Shown in pieces: positions 34,901 to 42,997 of a DNA stretch of 64,000 nt. The DNA is from Fructilactobacillus myrtifloralis (GTDB lineage Bacteria > Bacillota > Bacilli > Lactobacillales > Lactobacillaceae): the NCBI RefSeq assembly GCF_024029335.1, contig NZ_CP097116.1, positions 992,001-1,056,000 on the forward strand, in the 5' to 3' direction. The translations under genes were made by a program, and so were the position numbers. The notes below the pieces were generated by a model. It was not told the origin of the DNA, did no database searches, and saw only the letters and a program-made list of their open reading frames with translations. Numbering within the stretch: position 1 is the stretch's first letter; the number at the start of each line of letters is the position of its first letter.

Positions 34901-35556
34901 GTCAAGTGACCTACGGAGCTTGGACGCCGATCGACAGCACCGAGGTTACAATTACTTCTCCAAGGATTGATGGCTACACGCCGGATCAAGAGCAAGTTTC
35001 CGTGACAGCCACGGCTGGGAACAACAGCAACCAAACGGTCACTTACGCCCAGAACCCCTTGATTGTGCAACCAATTGATAAAGACGGGAATCCAGTCGGA
35101 CCAGCCTACCCAACGGATCCTAAGCAGCCGCAACCACAGGAAATCCCAGGCTACCAGTTTGATCACTTTGAAACGAAAGCTGGGAAGACTTACGCCGTTT
35201 ACACGAAGGACGATACTCCGGCCGCCAAAGATGATCAGATGACGGTCCAACCAATTGATGAACAAGGAAACCCCGTGGGACCAGCTTACCCAACCGGTGC
35301 TGAACACCCACAAGTCCCAACGATCCCAAGTTACCGGTTCAAAGAATTCCAAACGAAAGCTGGAAAAACCTTCGCGGTTTACGCCCAGAATACCTCACAA
35401 GCACCAGAAGCCGCTAAACCCCAAGCCGGGAAACCGCAAACGCAGTTACCGCAAACGGGGCAAACTCAGCACCGCTTCCTTGGTTTAATGGGAATGCTGC
35501 TGACAACGCTAGCCGGACTCTTTGGCTTCGGGAAGTTGAAGCAACGCAAGGAATAA
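31993..35556 (+). CDS. KxYKxGKxW/LPXTG surface adhesin with BspA-type LRR and MucBP-like repeats (paralogue 2)
   Basis: A wall-anchored protein of about 1187 residues, paralogue of the gene at 27972-31481. It has the KxYKxGKxW signal (YKMYKAGKFWLF), a Ser/Thr/Ala-rich stretch to about residue 175, DUF285 LRR-like units (ALKKLDLSGWNVAKV, SLTHLDLSMFNT), then three MucBP-like repeats, two QPIDxxGNPVGPAYP units, and LPQTG near residue 1152. GAAAGGAA precedes ATG 31993. The N-terminal binding part has diverged strongly from paralogue 1 while the C-terminal third is nearly identical in DNA, pointing to recent duplication or ongoing gene conversion. Confidence 0.9.
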   Translation: MEPKLHYKMYKAGKFWLFATLTTITLGTGLLLGTQSQVKAATNVQTDQATATPQPESESQTVPAPVAQSTATAQSEVVTEISGSQSSSSQAPAVVTPETTVTSQGTSTSPATSAATATSTSASALQVTSASATQVSATSESGTATSVTADSTATVQPVTTPTVELAATTPAPAAIQTGTWGTAQYTYDDSSKTLTLLGGGELPAGTYSTGNTGTSSCPFPDVRHIVFNGPVSLAATSPFVFAGLSQLEDITNIHYLDTSKVTNIVGMFKDCTALKKLDLSGWNVAKVTSFGAMFRNCTSLTDVNFTGWDTSGAQYFNAMFFDATSLTHLDLSMFNTRNANFTGGGLANMFRGTTSLWNLKLGADTLLYQDAGLANPTTGNAIPNSNKTVAGPSWQLLGNGSDLNPLGKWVAAQVLLDGQAHPNQYVWAQTTNTKIIYVDNDNQDQSVGTGLELGYQAPGIEITQPVHQNIPKGYHLSDPTATYQNGVAGTVDKDGLQTIYVGLKHNLKELTPDSPGVPGQPIDPSNPDGTKWPDGSTGEHLNTENSVTIHYQYPDGRSAAPDAVKQVQFTRNATVDEVTGKITYGAWTPVGSATITIDSPTINGYTPDQNQVTTTVTAGQDSNATVTYQANDVQATIKLIDDTTGTTIATQTVTGKTDAQLNNPIDLQALKNKGYIIGSNNVPGTFGPNADQTYEIHVTQGTSQITPDKPGIPGQPIDPNNPEGPKWPAGTSVEQLQTENSVTVHYRYADGRQAAPGAIKKVRFTRMATVNHVTGVVTYGEWTPVGSAMVTITSPRIDGYTPDHSQITTTVTAGQDSKQTVVYNANDVQATIKVIDDTTGQTIDTQTVNGKIGNSLTNPVDLQALKNKGYVIGSNNVPTIFGSDAEQTYEIHVTHGSVTGTPDNPGNPGQPIDPNNPDGPKWPEGTAAEQLQTESTITVHYKYADGSQAAPDATRTVKFTRTVTVDMVTGQVTYGAWTPIDSTEVTITSPRIDGYTPDQEQVSVTATAGNNSNQTVTYAQNPLIVQPIDKDGNPVGPAYPTDPKQPQPQEIPGYQFDHFETKAGKTYAVYTKDDTPAAKDDQMTVQPIDEQGNPVGPAYPTGAEHPQVPTIPSYRFKEFQTKAGKTFAVYAQNTSQAPEAAKPQAGKPQTQLPQTGQTQHRFLGLMGMLLTTLAGLFGFGKLKQRKE
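34480..35540. repeat. Right arm of about 1 kb inverted near-repeat
   Basis: Counterpart of 27990-29040. Similarity falls away towards the N-terminal repeats. Recombination between the arms would invert about 6-7 kb and exchange the C-terminal ends of the two adhesins. Confidence 0.8.
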
Positions 35557-35576
35557 ACCACAGGCGATTAGCAAAA

Positions 35577-35612
35577 TAAAAAGGAGTTCCGCTGTCAGCG
35601 GGACTCCTTTTG
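35577..35612 (+). terminator. Terminator of plus-strand adhesin gene
   Basis: AAAAGGAGTTCCGCT pairs with AGCGGGACTCCTTTT around a 3-nt loop. Confidence 0.85.
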
Positions 35613-35633
35613 TACGTGTAAGAATGTGAGCAT

Positions 35634-35665
35634 AAAAAAAGAACCGATGAAAATCGGTTCTTTTT
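35634..35665 (-). terminator. Terminator of gnd
   Basis: AAAGAACCGAT and ATCGGTTCTTT form a stem flanked by A/T runs, just downstream of the minus-strand gnd stop codon. Confidence 0.85.
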
Positions 35666-35682
35666 CAGCTTGTCGCTGATGT

Positions 35683-37113
35683 TTATTGTTCTTTGTACCA
35701 TGGGTAGTGGAAGCTTCCTGGACGGTCAACCCGTTCGTAAGTGTGAGCACCGAAGTAGTCACGTTGAGCTTGTAACAGGTTAGCAGGAAGGATTTCAGCC
35801 CGGTAAGAATCGAAGTAGGAAACAGCGCCGGCCAATGATGGAACTGGAATTCCGTATTCAGTTGCGAATGCCAGAATTCGACGAGCTGCATCTTGGTACT
35901 TGTTGGCGATGTCACCAAAGAATGGATCCATTAATAAGTTGTTCAAGTCAGGGGTCTTTTCAAAGGCTTTCGTAATTTCGTCTAAGAATTGAGCCCGGAT
36001 GATACAACCTTCACGCCAAATTTGGGCTAATTCGCCGTACTTTAAGTTCCAGTTGTGACTGTTAGAAGCCATCCGCATTTGTTCAAATCCTTGCGCATAA
36101 CTCATGATCTTACCGAAGTAGAGGGCTTGACGCATGTCTTCAACGATGTCACTACCGTTGTAAGATGGTTTGTTAGCTGGTCCGTGTAATACTTTGGCAG
36201 CGGCCATCCGTTCGTCTTTCAACATCGAAACGAACCGAGCGTAAACTGATTCAGTAATAACGGATTGTGGAGCACCTTCATCCAAGGCATCTTCTGAAGA
36301 CCACTTACCAGTTCCTTTGTTAGCACCCCGGTCTAGAATCATGTCAACGATTGGCTTGCTCTTGTCAGCGCCTAAGTCATCTTTACGAGTTAAAATGTCA
36401 GCCGTAATTTCGATTAGGTAACTGTTCAATTCACCCTTGTTCCAGTCGGCGAAAATCTTAGCAAGGTCATCAACGGAGTAGCCAGCGGCGTTCCGTAAGA
36501 TATTAAATGATTCGTCAATTAACTCTTCGTCACCGTATTCAATCCCGTTGTGGACCATCTTAACGTAGTGACCAGCACCATCAGGGCCGATGTAAGCAAC
36601 ACATGGCTTGCCATCTTTAGCCTTTGCAGCAATCTTTTCCAAGATTGGAGCAACCCGGTCGTAAGCTTCTTTTTGGCCACCAGGCATCAATGAAGGACCT
36701 TCAAGGGCACCTAGTTCACCACCAGAAACTCCCATTCCGATGAAGTTAATTCCGGATTTAGCTAATTCCTTGTTCCGGGCAATCGTGTCGTGGAAGTTCG
36801 TGTTACCACCATCGATCAACGTGTCACCTTTATCAAGGAGTGGGAGAATTTCGTTAATTACGGCGTCGGTTGGGGCACCAGCCTTCACCATTAATAAAAT
36901 CGTCCGTGGAGCTTCAATGGAGTTCACGAAGTCCTTGATGTCGTATGAAGGAATCAAGTTCTTGTCACCGTGATCTGCCATTACTTTTTCTGTTTTCGCA
37001 GCAGAACGGTTGTAGATGGCAACCGTGTAACCGCGGCTTTCGATGTTAAGGGCAAGGTTCTTACCCATAACGGCCATTCCAACAACTCCGATGTTTGCTT
37101 TCTTGTCAGCCAT
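35683..37113 (-). CDS. gnd: 6-phosphogluconate dehydrogenase, decarboxylating
   Basis: A 476-residue enzyme that oxidises 6-phosphogluconate to ribulose-5-phosphate and CO2. The Rossmann motif is [17 protein letters not shown], and [26 protein letters not shown] and [11 protein letters not shown] are the substrate-site segments. Start 37113 (MADKKANIG) has AAGGAAGG. It lies 108 bp downstream of zwf on the same strand, so the oxidative pentose phosphate pair is clustered. In heterofermentative lactobacilli this pair feeds the phosphoketolase route; phosphoketolase itself is not seen here. Confidence 0.97.
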   Translation of the reverse strand: MADKKANIGVVGMAVMGKNLALNIESRGYTVAIYNRSAAKTEKVMADHGDKNLIPSYDIKDFVNSIEAPRTILLMVKAGAPTDAVINEILPLLDKGDTLIDGGNTNFHDTIARNKELAKSGINFIGMGVSGGELGALEGPSLMPGGQKEAYDRVAPILEKIAAKAKDGKPCVAYIGPDGAGHYVKMVHNGIEYGDEELIDESFNILRNAAGYSVDDLAKIFADWNKGELNSYLIEITADILTRKDDLGADKSKPIVDMILDRGANKGTGKWSSEDALDEGAPQSVITESVYARFVSMLKDERMAAAKVLHGPANKPSYNGSDIVEDMRQALYFGKIMSYAQGFEQMRMASNSHNWNLKYGELAQIWREGCIIRAQFLDEITKAFEKTPDLNNLLMDPFFGDIANKYQDAARRILAFATEYGIPVPSLAGAVSYFDSYRAEILPANLLQAQRDYFGAHTYERVDRPGSFHYPWYKEQ

Positions 37114-37221
37114 AATATACCTTCCTTTTTGGATATCAGTTTTGTAAAATCCTACAATCATAGTTTATCATTAGAAATTACATTTGTGAAATGGTTTTCA
37201 TTATATTTTGAAACCGCTTTA

Positions 37222-38712
37222 TTAGTGAACGTTGTGAGGCCAATACCACTGGTTATCGTCGCGAGCGAGGAGGTCATCAGCGGCCTTTGGTCCCATTGAT
37301 CCCGACTCATAGTTTGGAAAGTCACCGGGTTCTTGATCCCAGAGTTTTTGCACGGGATCCACAAACTTCCAAGCAGCAGCCACTTCCGGCCAACTAGCGA
37401 AGTACGTTCCGTCGCCAGTTAAAATATCATGGAAGAGGCGTTCGTATGGAAGTGGGACTTGAGCAGCCCGGTCGGCACCTTGCAGGTAATTAAGGTCAAT
37501 GGTTTCCGTGTGGAGCCCCTGTTCAGAATCCTTGGTGTTAACACTCAGCGTTACGCCGATTTTAGGATCGATGTAGAAGGACAACACGTTGCCTTGTAAC
37601 TCTGCTGGCTGCTTAGTTCCTTTGGCAAAGATGTCAACCAGCGGCTTTTTAAACTCGATGTCAATCCGGCCTTGCTTGTCAGCTAACTTCTTTCCGGAAC
37701 GAATGTAGAACGGTGTGTCGCCCCAGCGGTGGTTGTTGAAAACAATCTTACCAGCTGCGTAAGTGTCGTTGTTAGAGTCACTGGGAACCCCTGGTTCTTC
37801 ACGATAGGGAACGGAGTCTGGACCAGCGCCATATTGACCGCGGACAAAGTTTTGCTTAACACCTTCGGCATCGTAGATTTCCATGCTTTCTAAGGCCTTG
37901 ACCTTTTCCCGCCGAATTTCCGTGTCCACAAAGGAGTTTGGTTGATCCATCGCTAGATAACTAACGATTTGGAGGGTATGGTTTTGAATCATGTCCCGCA
38001 GGGCACCAGCTGTGTCATAATAGCCGGCCCGATCTTCCACACCAAGCTTTTCGGCAAGGGTTACTTGCACGTCCTTAATGTATTCGTGATTCCAAACGGC
38101 TTCTAACATGGGATTCCCAAACCGGAGAACGGGAATGGCTTGGGTCGTTTCCTTCCCGAGGTAGTGGTCAATCCGGTAAATTTGATTTTCGTTAAAGGCA
38201 CTGGTGAGGGCATCATTCAGTTCTTTGGCGGAGGCGTAGTCCCGACCAAATGGTTTTTCAATGACTAAGCGGTTGAAGCCTCCGTTAGTTGAGAGAACCC
38301 CTTGGTCATGTAAGCTCTGGGCAACGATTCCGAAGAACCGGGGAGCCATTGATACGTAGAAAACCCGGTTTCCTTCAGTAGCGTATTTTGCCTCTAATTG
38401 GTCAGCTAAATCGCTTAATTCGGAATAGTGATCGTTGTTAGTTACGTCATGAGATTTCCAGTAAAAGTGACTGGCAAATGCTTGTGCTTGTTCCGGTTGG
38501 TCAGCTTCACTTGAAACTGAGTCGATAATCTTAGCACGAAATTCATCATCGGTTAGTTCTTTTCGGGAGAGACCTATCAAAGCGAAGTGGTCGTTACTTA
38601 AACTGCCCTTTTTGTAAAGGTTAAAAATGGCAGGGTACAACTTCCGCAATGCTAGGTCACCAGTCCCACCGAACAGCATGAATAATGCTCGAGTTGGTGT
38701 TCCAGTTGCCAT
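37222..38712 (-). CDS. zwf: Glucose-6-phosphate 1-dehydrogenase
   Basis: A 496-residue enzyme that oxidises glucose-6-phosphate. The coenzyme loop is FGGTGDLALRKLYPAIF, and RIDHYLGKE carries the catalytic His region. The ATG at 38712 is chosen because AAGGAG lies 8 bp upstream; a GTG at 38721 is too close to it. It is upstream of gnd and facing away from the glucosidase gene. The spacer 38713-38947 holds promoters for both directions; a GGGG/CCCC small dyad lies near 38780. Confidence 0.96.
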   Translation of the reverse strand: MATGTPTRALFMLFGGTGDLALRKLYPAIFNLYKKGSLSNDHFALIGLSRKELTDDEFRAKIIDSVSSEADQPEQAQAFASHFYWKSHDVTNNDHYSELSDLADQLEAKYATEGNRVFYVSMAPRFFGIVAQSLHDQGVLSTNGGFNRLVIEKPFGRDYASAKELNDALTSAFNENQIYRIDHYLGKETTQAIPVLRFGNPMLEAVWNHEYIKDVQVTLAEKLGVEDRAGYYDTAGALRDMIQNHTLQIVSYLAMDQPNSFVDTEIRREKVKALESMEIYDAEGVKQNFVRGQYGAGPDSVPYREEPGVPSDSNNDTYAAGKIVFNNHRWGDTPFYIRSGKKLADKQGRIDIEFKKPLVDIFAKGTKQPAELQGNVLSFYIDPKIGVTLSVNTKDSEQGLHTETIDLNYLQGADRAAQVPLPYERLFHDILTGDGTYFASWPEVAAAWKFVDPVQKLWDQEPGDFPNYESGSMGPKAADDLLARDDNQWYWPHNVH

Positions 38713-38947
38713 AACATTCACTCCTTCAAAAATTGGTTAGATACATAACCAAGAATAAACCATATTTACCTAGAATGAAAGGGGTTTGTTTCCCCGCCCG
38801 CCCTAAATGAAACCGCTATCTTAAAGGGTAAAATTACCCGGTAAATGCACCTGGGAGAGAACCTTAGTGAAGGAAGAATGCTAGGGGACCGGATTTGTTA
38901 CAATATTAGCTAACTAATATGGAAGAAAGCTTCAGAAAGGATTACTT

Positions 38948-40642
38948 ATGCAAACACAACACCCGGCCTGGTGGCAGGACGAAGTGATTTATGAAATTTA
39001 TCCGCGTTCCTTTAATGATAGTAATGGAGATGGAGTCGGGGATTTACCGGGAATCACAGCTAAGTTAGATTATCTGCAACATCTCGGGGTAACTTTACTC
39101 TGGATTGCGCCGTTCTATCGGTCGCCAATGGTTGATATGGGCTATGACATTGCCGATTATCAAGCCGTTGATCCCCTGTTCGGGACGCTTGCTGATCTGC
39201 ATGAGCTCATTCGGGCGGCGCGCAAGCGAGGGTTAAAGGTGATGCTCGACTTGGTGGCGAACCATACTTCGGATCAGCACCCGTGGTTTCAAGCGGCCCT
39301 TGCTGATCCAACGAGCCCCTATCGGAAATACTACATTTTTAAAACGACCACCACGGGGCAACCACCCAACAACTGGCGGGGGATTTTTGGTGGTTCGACC
39401 TGGACGCCCGTCCCCAATGAACCGGGAACGTATTATTTCCATACCTTCACGGCTGAACAGCCCGATTTGAATTGGGAAAATCCCGCACTTCGGAGCGAGA
39501 TGTATCGGATCATTAACTGGTGGCTAGCGCAGGGCATCGCCGGCTTTCGGTTAGATGCGATTACCCACTTAAAGAAGGATCAGGATTGGGCGAGTTTACC
39601 GGCTGATGGACCGGATGGGCTGGTTAGTGTAACCAACAAGGGATTAAATCGGCCGGGGTTAGGCACATTCTTACGGGAAATGCGGGATGCGACGTTTGCG
39701 CGAGTTGACGCTGTGACGATTGGGGAGGCTGCGGGAGTCGGGGACGACCAACTCGGTGAGTTTGTTGGTCCCAACGGGTATTTCTCGCTGATTTTTGACT
39801 TTAGTTATCTCAATCTGGACGTGGCGGATGCCAACCAGTGGGAGGAACCCCGACCGTGGTCTGTGAAACAACTAGCAACAACCATCTTTGCAAGCCAGAC
39901 GGCGATGCAACAAGCTGGGGGGAAATTTGCCAACGTGTTAGAGAACCACGATCAAAATCGAGCCCTGTCTAAGTTTGTGCCTAACCCTGCGGAACGAACG
40001 CCAATGGCCGCCAAGGCGTTGGCCACACTCTACTTCTTTTTGGCGGGCGTTCCCGTCATCTACCAGGGGCAAGAACTAGGGATGCAAAATTTTCAGCGGA
40101 CTAAGATTGCTGACTTTAATGACGTTTCTTCATTAAATAACTATTATCGGTTACTGGCAGCAGGTAACAGTCCCGCAACCGCCCTGGCAATTGTTAACTG
40201 GCGCTCCCGGGATAATGCACGGGTTCCCATGCAGTGGGATGAAACCGCGACGGGTGGGTTTACCACGGGAACCCCGTGGTTACAGATGGGAATCGTCCGA
40301 CGGGGAATTAGCGTGCAGACTGAGGCGGCGGATCCGACTTCGGTTTTAAATTACTACCGCAGGTTAATTCGGGTATGGCGCTCTCCCACCCAGCGGAAAG
40401 TTTTACGAACGGGTGCATTGCTTCCAGTGGCAACGGGCAGCGATTCGGTTATTGCATACCGGCGCCGTCAAGCCGACCAATGTCTCCTAGTATTGGTAAA
40501 TTTAAGTCAACAGGTTGTAACCTCACAGTCGTCCTACCGCGGCCGGGTGGTTTTGGATAATTACACCGTTGCACCACCGACAACAACGCAAACAATTACC
40601 AAATTACAACCCTACCAGGCTCTGGTTTTATGGGAACTGTAA
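38948..40642 (+). CDS. GH13 alpha-glucosidase (oligo-1,6-glucosidase family)
   Basis: A 564-residue intracellular GH13 hydrolase. IYPRSFNDSNGDGVGDLPGI at the N-terminus, DLVANHTSDQHPWF, nucleophile Asp203 in GFRLDAITH, acid/base Glu in VTIGEAAG and ENHDQNR make a full active site. In this subfamily Val after the nucleophile marks alpha-1,6 specificity; here it is Ala, which points towards alpha-1,4 bonds such as in maltose (established rule, applied here by inference). No PTS or sugar transporter gene is adjacent. A TTGTTA-like promoter lies near 38896. Confidence 0.92.
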   Translation: MQTQHPAWWQDEVIYEIYPRSFNDSNGDGVGDLPGITAKLDYLQHLGVTLLWIAPFYRSPMVDMGYDIADYQAVDPLFGTLADLHELIRAARKRGLKVMLDLVANHTSDQHPWFQAALADPTSPYRKYYIFKTTTTGQPPNNWRGIFGGSTWTPVPNEPGTYYFHTFTAEQPDLNWENPALRSEMYRIINWWLAQGIAGFRLDAITHLKKDQDWASLPADGPDGLVSVTNKGLNRPGLGTFLREMRDATFARVDAVTIGEAAGVGDDQLGEFVGPNGYFSLIFDFSYLNLDVADANQWEEPRPWSVKQLATTIFASQTAMQQAGGKFANVLENHDQNRALSKFVPNPAERTPMAAKALATLYFFLAGVPVIYQGQELGMQNFQRTKIADFNDVSSLNNYYRLLAAGNSPATALAIVNWRSRDNARVPMQWDETATGGFTTGTPWLQMGIVRRGISVQTEAADPTSVLNYYRRLIRVWRSPTQRKVLRTGALLPVATGSDSVIAYRRRQADQCLLVLVNLSQQVVTSQSSYRGRVVLDNYTVAPPTTTQTITKLQPYQALVLWEL

Positions 40643-40739
40643 TCTAAAGTGAACCGAAGTGCCGGGCTTTAAAGTAGTGGCTTGACTAGATGAGAGCGAG
40701 GTTGCAGGAATTTAACGCAAGTTACGTAATTACAGAATG

Positions 40740-40805
40740 TGTTACTAATGTTACATCATTACAAAATCGGCTGCTTTTTTAAACCGGCTGTAACATCACT
40801 GTAAC
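40740..40805 (+). promoter_or_regulatory. WalR-type box upstream of apf-like gene
   Basis: TGTAAC-N5-TGTAAC (40789-40805) fits the WalR/YycF consensus TGTWAH-N5-TGTWAH. A second pair, TGTTAC-N3-TGTTAC (40740-40754), has shorter spacing. CGGCT/AGCCG flanks the main box. WalRK controls wall hydrolases in Firmicutes, matching the LysM gene downstream. Confidence 0.65.
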
Positions 40806-40917
40806 AATGAGCCGTTAGTATAGGTACTGTTAAATGATTCAGTAATCACTTAACGGAACTCAAGAATTCGTAAACTAATGTTGATAATTATTTATTTAAT
40901 AAGGAGAGATTTACTCA

Positions 40918-41706
40918 ATGAAATTTAAAGGACTAAAAACTGCTGCTGCCATTACCGCTGTTTCTGCTGGTGTTTTGTTTGCCGGTGCTAACAACGCTGA
41001 CGCTTCTACGAACGTAACGGTTAAATCTGGGGACACGCTTTCACAAATCGCCCAAGACTACAACGTAACGGTTCAAAGCTTAAAGGAAGCTAACAAAATC
41101 CAAGACATTAACCGGATTTACGTTGGTGAAACTTTTGTAATCGGTGACAATGGTAACGTTCAAGTTGCTGCTCCTCAAGCACCAGCTGCTCAACCTCACT
41201 ACGAAGTTAAGCAAGCAACTGCTCAACCAGCTGCTCAAACTGAAACTCCAGCTGCACAACCAGCCGAAGCTAGCCAACCTGCTGCACAACCGGTTCAAGC
41301 ACAAGCACAAGCACAAGCTCCAGCTAAGACTGAAGCCCCAGCTGCTCAACCAGTTCAAGCTCAAGCACAAACTCCAGCTCAACCAGCTACTCAACAACAA
41401 CCAGCTGCTAAACCAGCCGTAGCTGCACAACCAGCTCAAACGCAAGCTCCAGCTGCTACCCAAGCAAGCAGCAATACTGGTGCCGAAAGTGATGGTTCCT
41501 TAGACTCCATCGCCGCTGTTGAATCTGGTGGCTCATACACGGCCCGGAATGGTCAATACATTGGTAAATACCAATTGTCTTCATCATACTTGAACGGTGA
41601 CTACTCACCAGCTAACCAAGAACGGGTTGCTCGTCAATACGCAATTAGTCGTTACGGTTCAGTTGCGAACGCCGTTGCTTTCCGGAACGCCCACAACTAC
41701 TGGTAA
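40918..41706 (+). CDS. Apf-type secreted LysM protein with transglycosylase-like C-terminus
   Basis: A 262-residue secreted wall protein. Signal peptide about residues 1-29, one LysM domain at 32-76 (VKSGDTLSQIAQDYNVTVQSLKEANK), then about 110 residues of Ala/Pro/Gln repeats, and a 65-residue C-terminal domain (SIAAVESGGSYTARNG, YIGKYQLS, ending FRNAHNYW) like aggregation-promoting factors and lysozyme-like transglycosylases. It binds peptidoglycan and probably cleaves or shapes it. AAGGAGAG precedes the ATG; a long leader contains a WalR-type box. High codon bias suggests strong expression. Confidence 0.9.
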   Translation: MKFKGLKTAAAITAVSAGVLFAGANNADASTNVTVKSGDTLSQIAQDYNVTVQSLKEANKIQDINRIYVGETFVIGDNGNVQVAAPQAPAAQPHYEVKQATAQPAAQTETPAAQPAEASQPAAQPVQAQAQAQAPAKTEAPAAQPVQAQAQTPAQPATQQQPAAKPAVAAQPAQTQAPAATQASSNTGAESDGSLDSIAAVESGGSYTARNGQYIGKYQLSSSYLNGDYSPANQERVARQYAISRYGSVANAVAFRNAHNYW

Positions 41707-41725
41707 AAAGTAAATTAAACTAACG

Positions 41726-41757
41726 AAAAGGACGCTACTTGAGTAGCGTCCTTTTTT
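41726..41757 (+). terminator. Terminator of apf-like gene
   Basis: AAAAGGACGCTACT pairs with AGTAGCGTCCTTTT, then more T residues. Confidence 0.9.
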
Positions 41758-42205
41758 GTGGTTTAAATTTATAAATGAGGGATACCTTGCTGTAAATCAA
41801 GAGGGATATGATGCAAATGTTGGGGGGTCCCTCAGGAATTTACTATCTATTTTGCTGGTGATATTGATGTGCAAAATGGAGATATTCCTAATGCAAAATA
41901 TCGTTGATGGTCAATTAACTATTTCCATCTCTATTGATGAAGAAGGATTTTATACTATTTAATTTAGTATTAACATTTTCAAAGCTAAAATTAATAATAT
42001 TGATTACATTACGGATGGAAATCTACAAATTGATTTCAAAATCAAACCATATAATATTCCGGTAGTAAAACAATATGCTGAGGCTATAGATTTTGTAAAA
42101 ACAAAATGGTCAAAAATTGTTATTGCTAGTTCCCCACTTACTTTAGCAACAGTAGCTAACGGTTTTGCTTCTATCTGTGTTGATATTTATGGTATTATGT
42201 CATAA
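41756..42205 (+). pseudogene. Decayed AT-rich gene remnant
   Basis: One frame runs through 41756-42205 with an in-frame TAA at 41960-41962. After it come 80 codons that look like real protein (NIDYITDGNLQIDFKIKPYN, then WSKIVIASSPLTLATV). Before it, a second frame at about 41831-41905 also looks coding (QEFTIYFAGDIDVQNGDIPN), so at least one frameshift separates the parts. There is no good ribosome binding site, as the gene begins inside the apf terminator. The remnant is much richer in AT than the neighbours. Its family is not recognised. It may be the tail of a transferred gene. Confidence 0.55.
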
Positions 42206-42208
42206 TTT

Positions 42209-42253
42209 AAAACTGTAATGAAGATATTAATTAATATCTTCATTACAGTTTTT
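42209..42253. terminator. Bidirectional terminator
   Basis: A 22-bp perfect palindrome-like stem (AAAACTGTAATGAAGATATT and its complement) lies between the remnant and the convergent membrane-protein gene. Confidence 0.85.
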
Positions 42254-42256
42254 AGT

Positions 42257-42754
42257 TTAAATATTTTTTAATTTTTTTATATGTGATTCTCTTTTTTTAA
42301 GAAAAGACGATAAAAATATAAATAAACAAAATTCACTAGATATAAAACCATATAAAAGAAAAAGAAGAAAATAAGTAAATATTTTAGGTCTAAATTCATT
42401 ATATTGAAAAACAATAAGTATAAATAAAATTATAGATGTTATAAATAAAATATAGTATACTTTTTTTCTTTTCATTAAAATTAAATAAATATAGTCCTTA
42501 ACAATTAGATCCATTTTCCTAAGATTTCGTTTTCTTCTTTTTTTCCCCAATGATGTCAATAAGAACAACATAAGCAAACATAATTCAAATCCCAAAATAA
42601 AAAAAAGGAAAAAATTAATTGTAACATCGTTTGTAAGAATTAATCCCAAGTTAATAATAGTTAATATTATTTCTAACATGCTTAAAATAATTAAACTTGA
42701 TTTGATGACTTTTTTATATCTATCGTAAGTAATCATAATTTTATGTTTTTTCAT
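42257..42754 (-). CDS. Unknown four-helix membrane protein, AT-rich
   Basis: A 165-residue protein with four predicted transmembrane helices in two pairs (about residues 20-40, 46-67, 97-115, 125-148), separated by a very basic loop (GKKRRKRNLRKMD). The C-terminus is Lys-rich (KKRESHIKKLKNI). GGAG lies upstream of the ATG. Its very low GC and Ile/Leu/Lys-heavy composition differ from nearly all other genes here, except the remnant next door and mazEF, so it is probably acquired DNA. No family is recognised. A bacteriocin-immunity-like role is possible but rests only on size, topology and location. Confidence 0.6.
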   Translation of the reverse strand: MKKHKIMITYDRYKKVIKSSLIILSMLEIILTIINLGLILTNDVTINFFLFFILGFELCLLMLFLLTSLGKKRRKRNLRKMDLIVKDYIYLILMKRKKVYYILFITSIILFILIVFQYNEFRPKIFTYFLLFLLYGFISSEFCLFIFLSSFLKKRESHIKKLKNI

Positions 42755-42926
42755 TAGTTATTCTCCATTTATAAATCTAATACTGGTTAATCAATAATTC
42801 TTTAAATAAGACATAATCCACATTTTTCACTATAATCTACTTCCATAATATTTACTGAACTAATAATTGCAAATTTTAGGTACACTTTTTCGGTTAGTTA
42901 AGCTTTGAAGGCATGTACAGCGAATT

Positions 42927-42986
42927 AAAAAAGCTCCCCACCTAGGATTAGATGGTTGTCTAACCTTGTGGGAGAGCTTGTTTTTT
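42927..42986 (-). terminator. Terminator of degV gene
   Basis: On the minus strand CAAGCTCTCCCAC pairs with GTGGGGAGCTT and ends in T6. The 243-bp gap (42755-42997) otherwise holds only AT-rich upstream sequence of the membrane-protein gene. Confidence 0.75.
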
Positions 42987-42997
42987 ATGCGTAATGC

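Noticed and set aside
41756-41962. The 68-codon frame as an intact gene
   Set aside because: It starts within the apf terminator with no ribosome site, and same-frame protein-like sequence continues past its stop codon.
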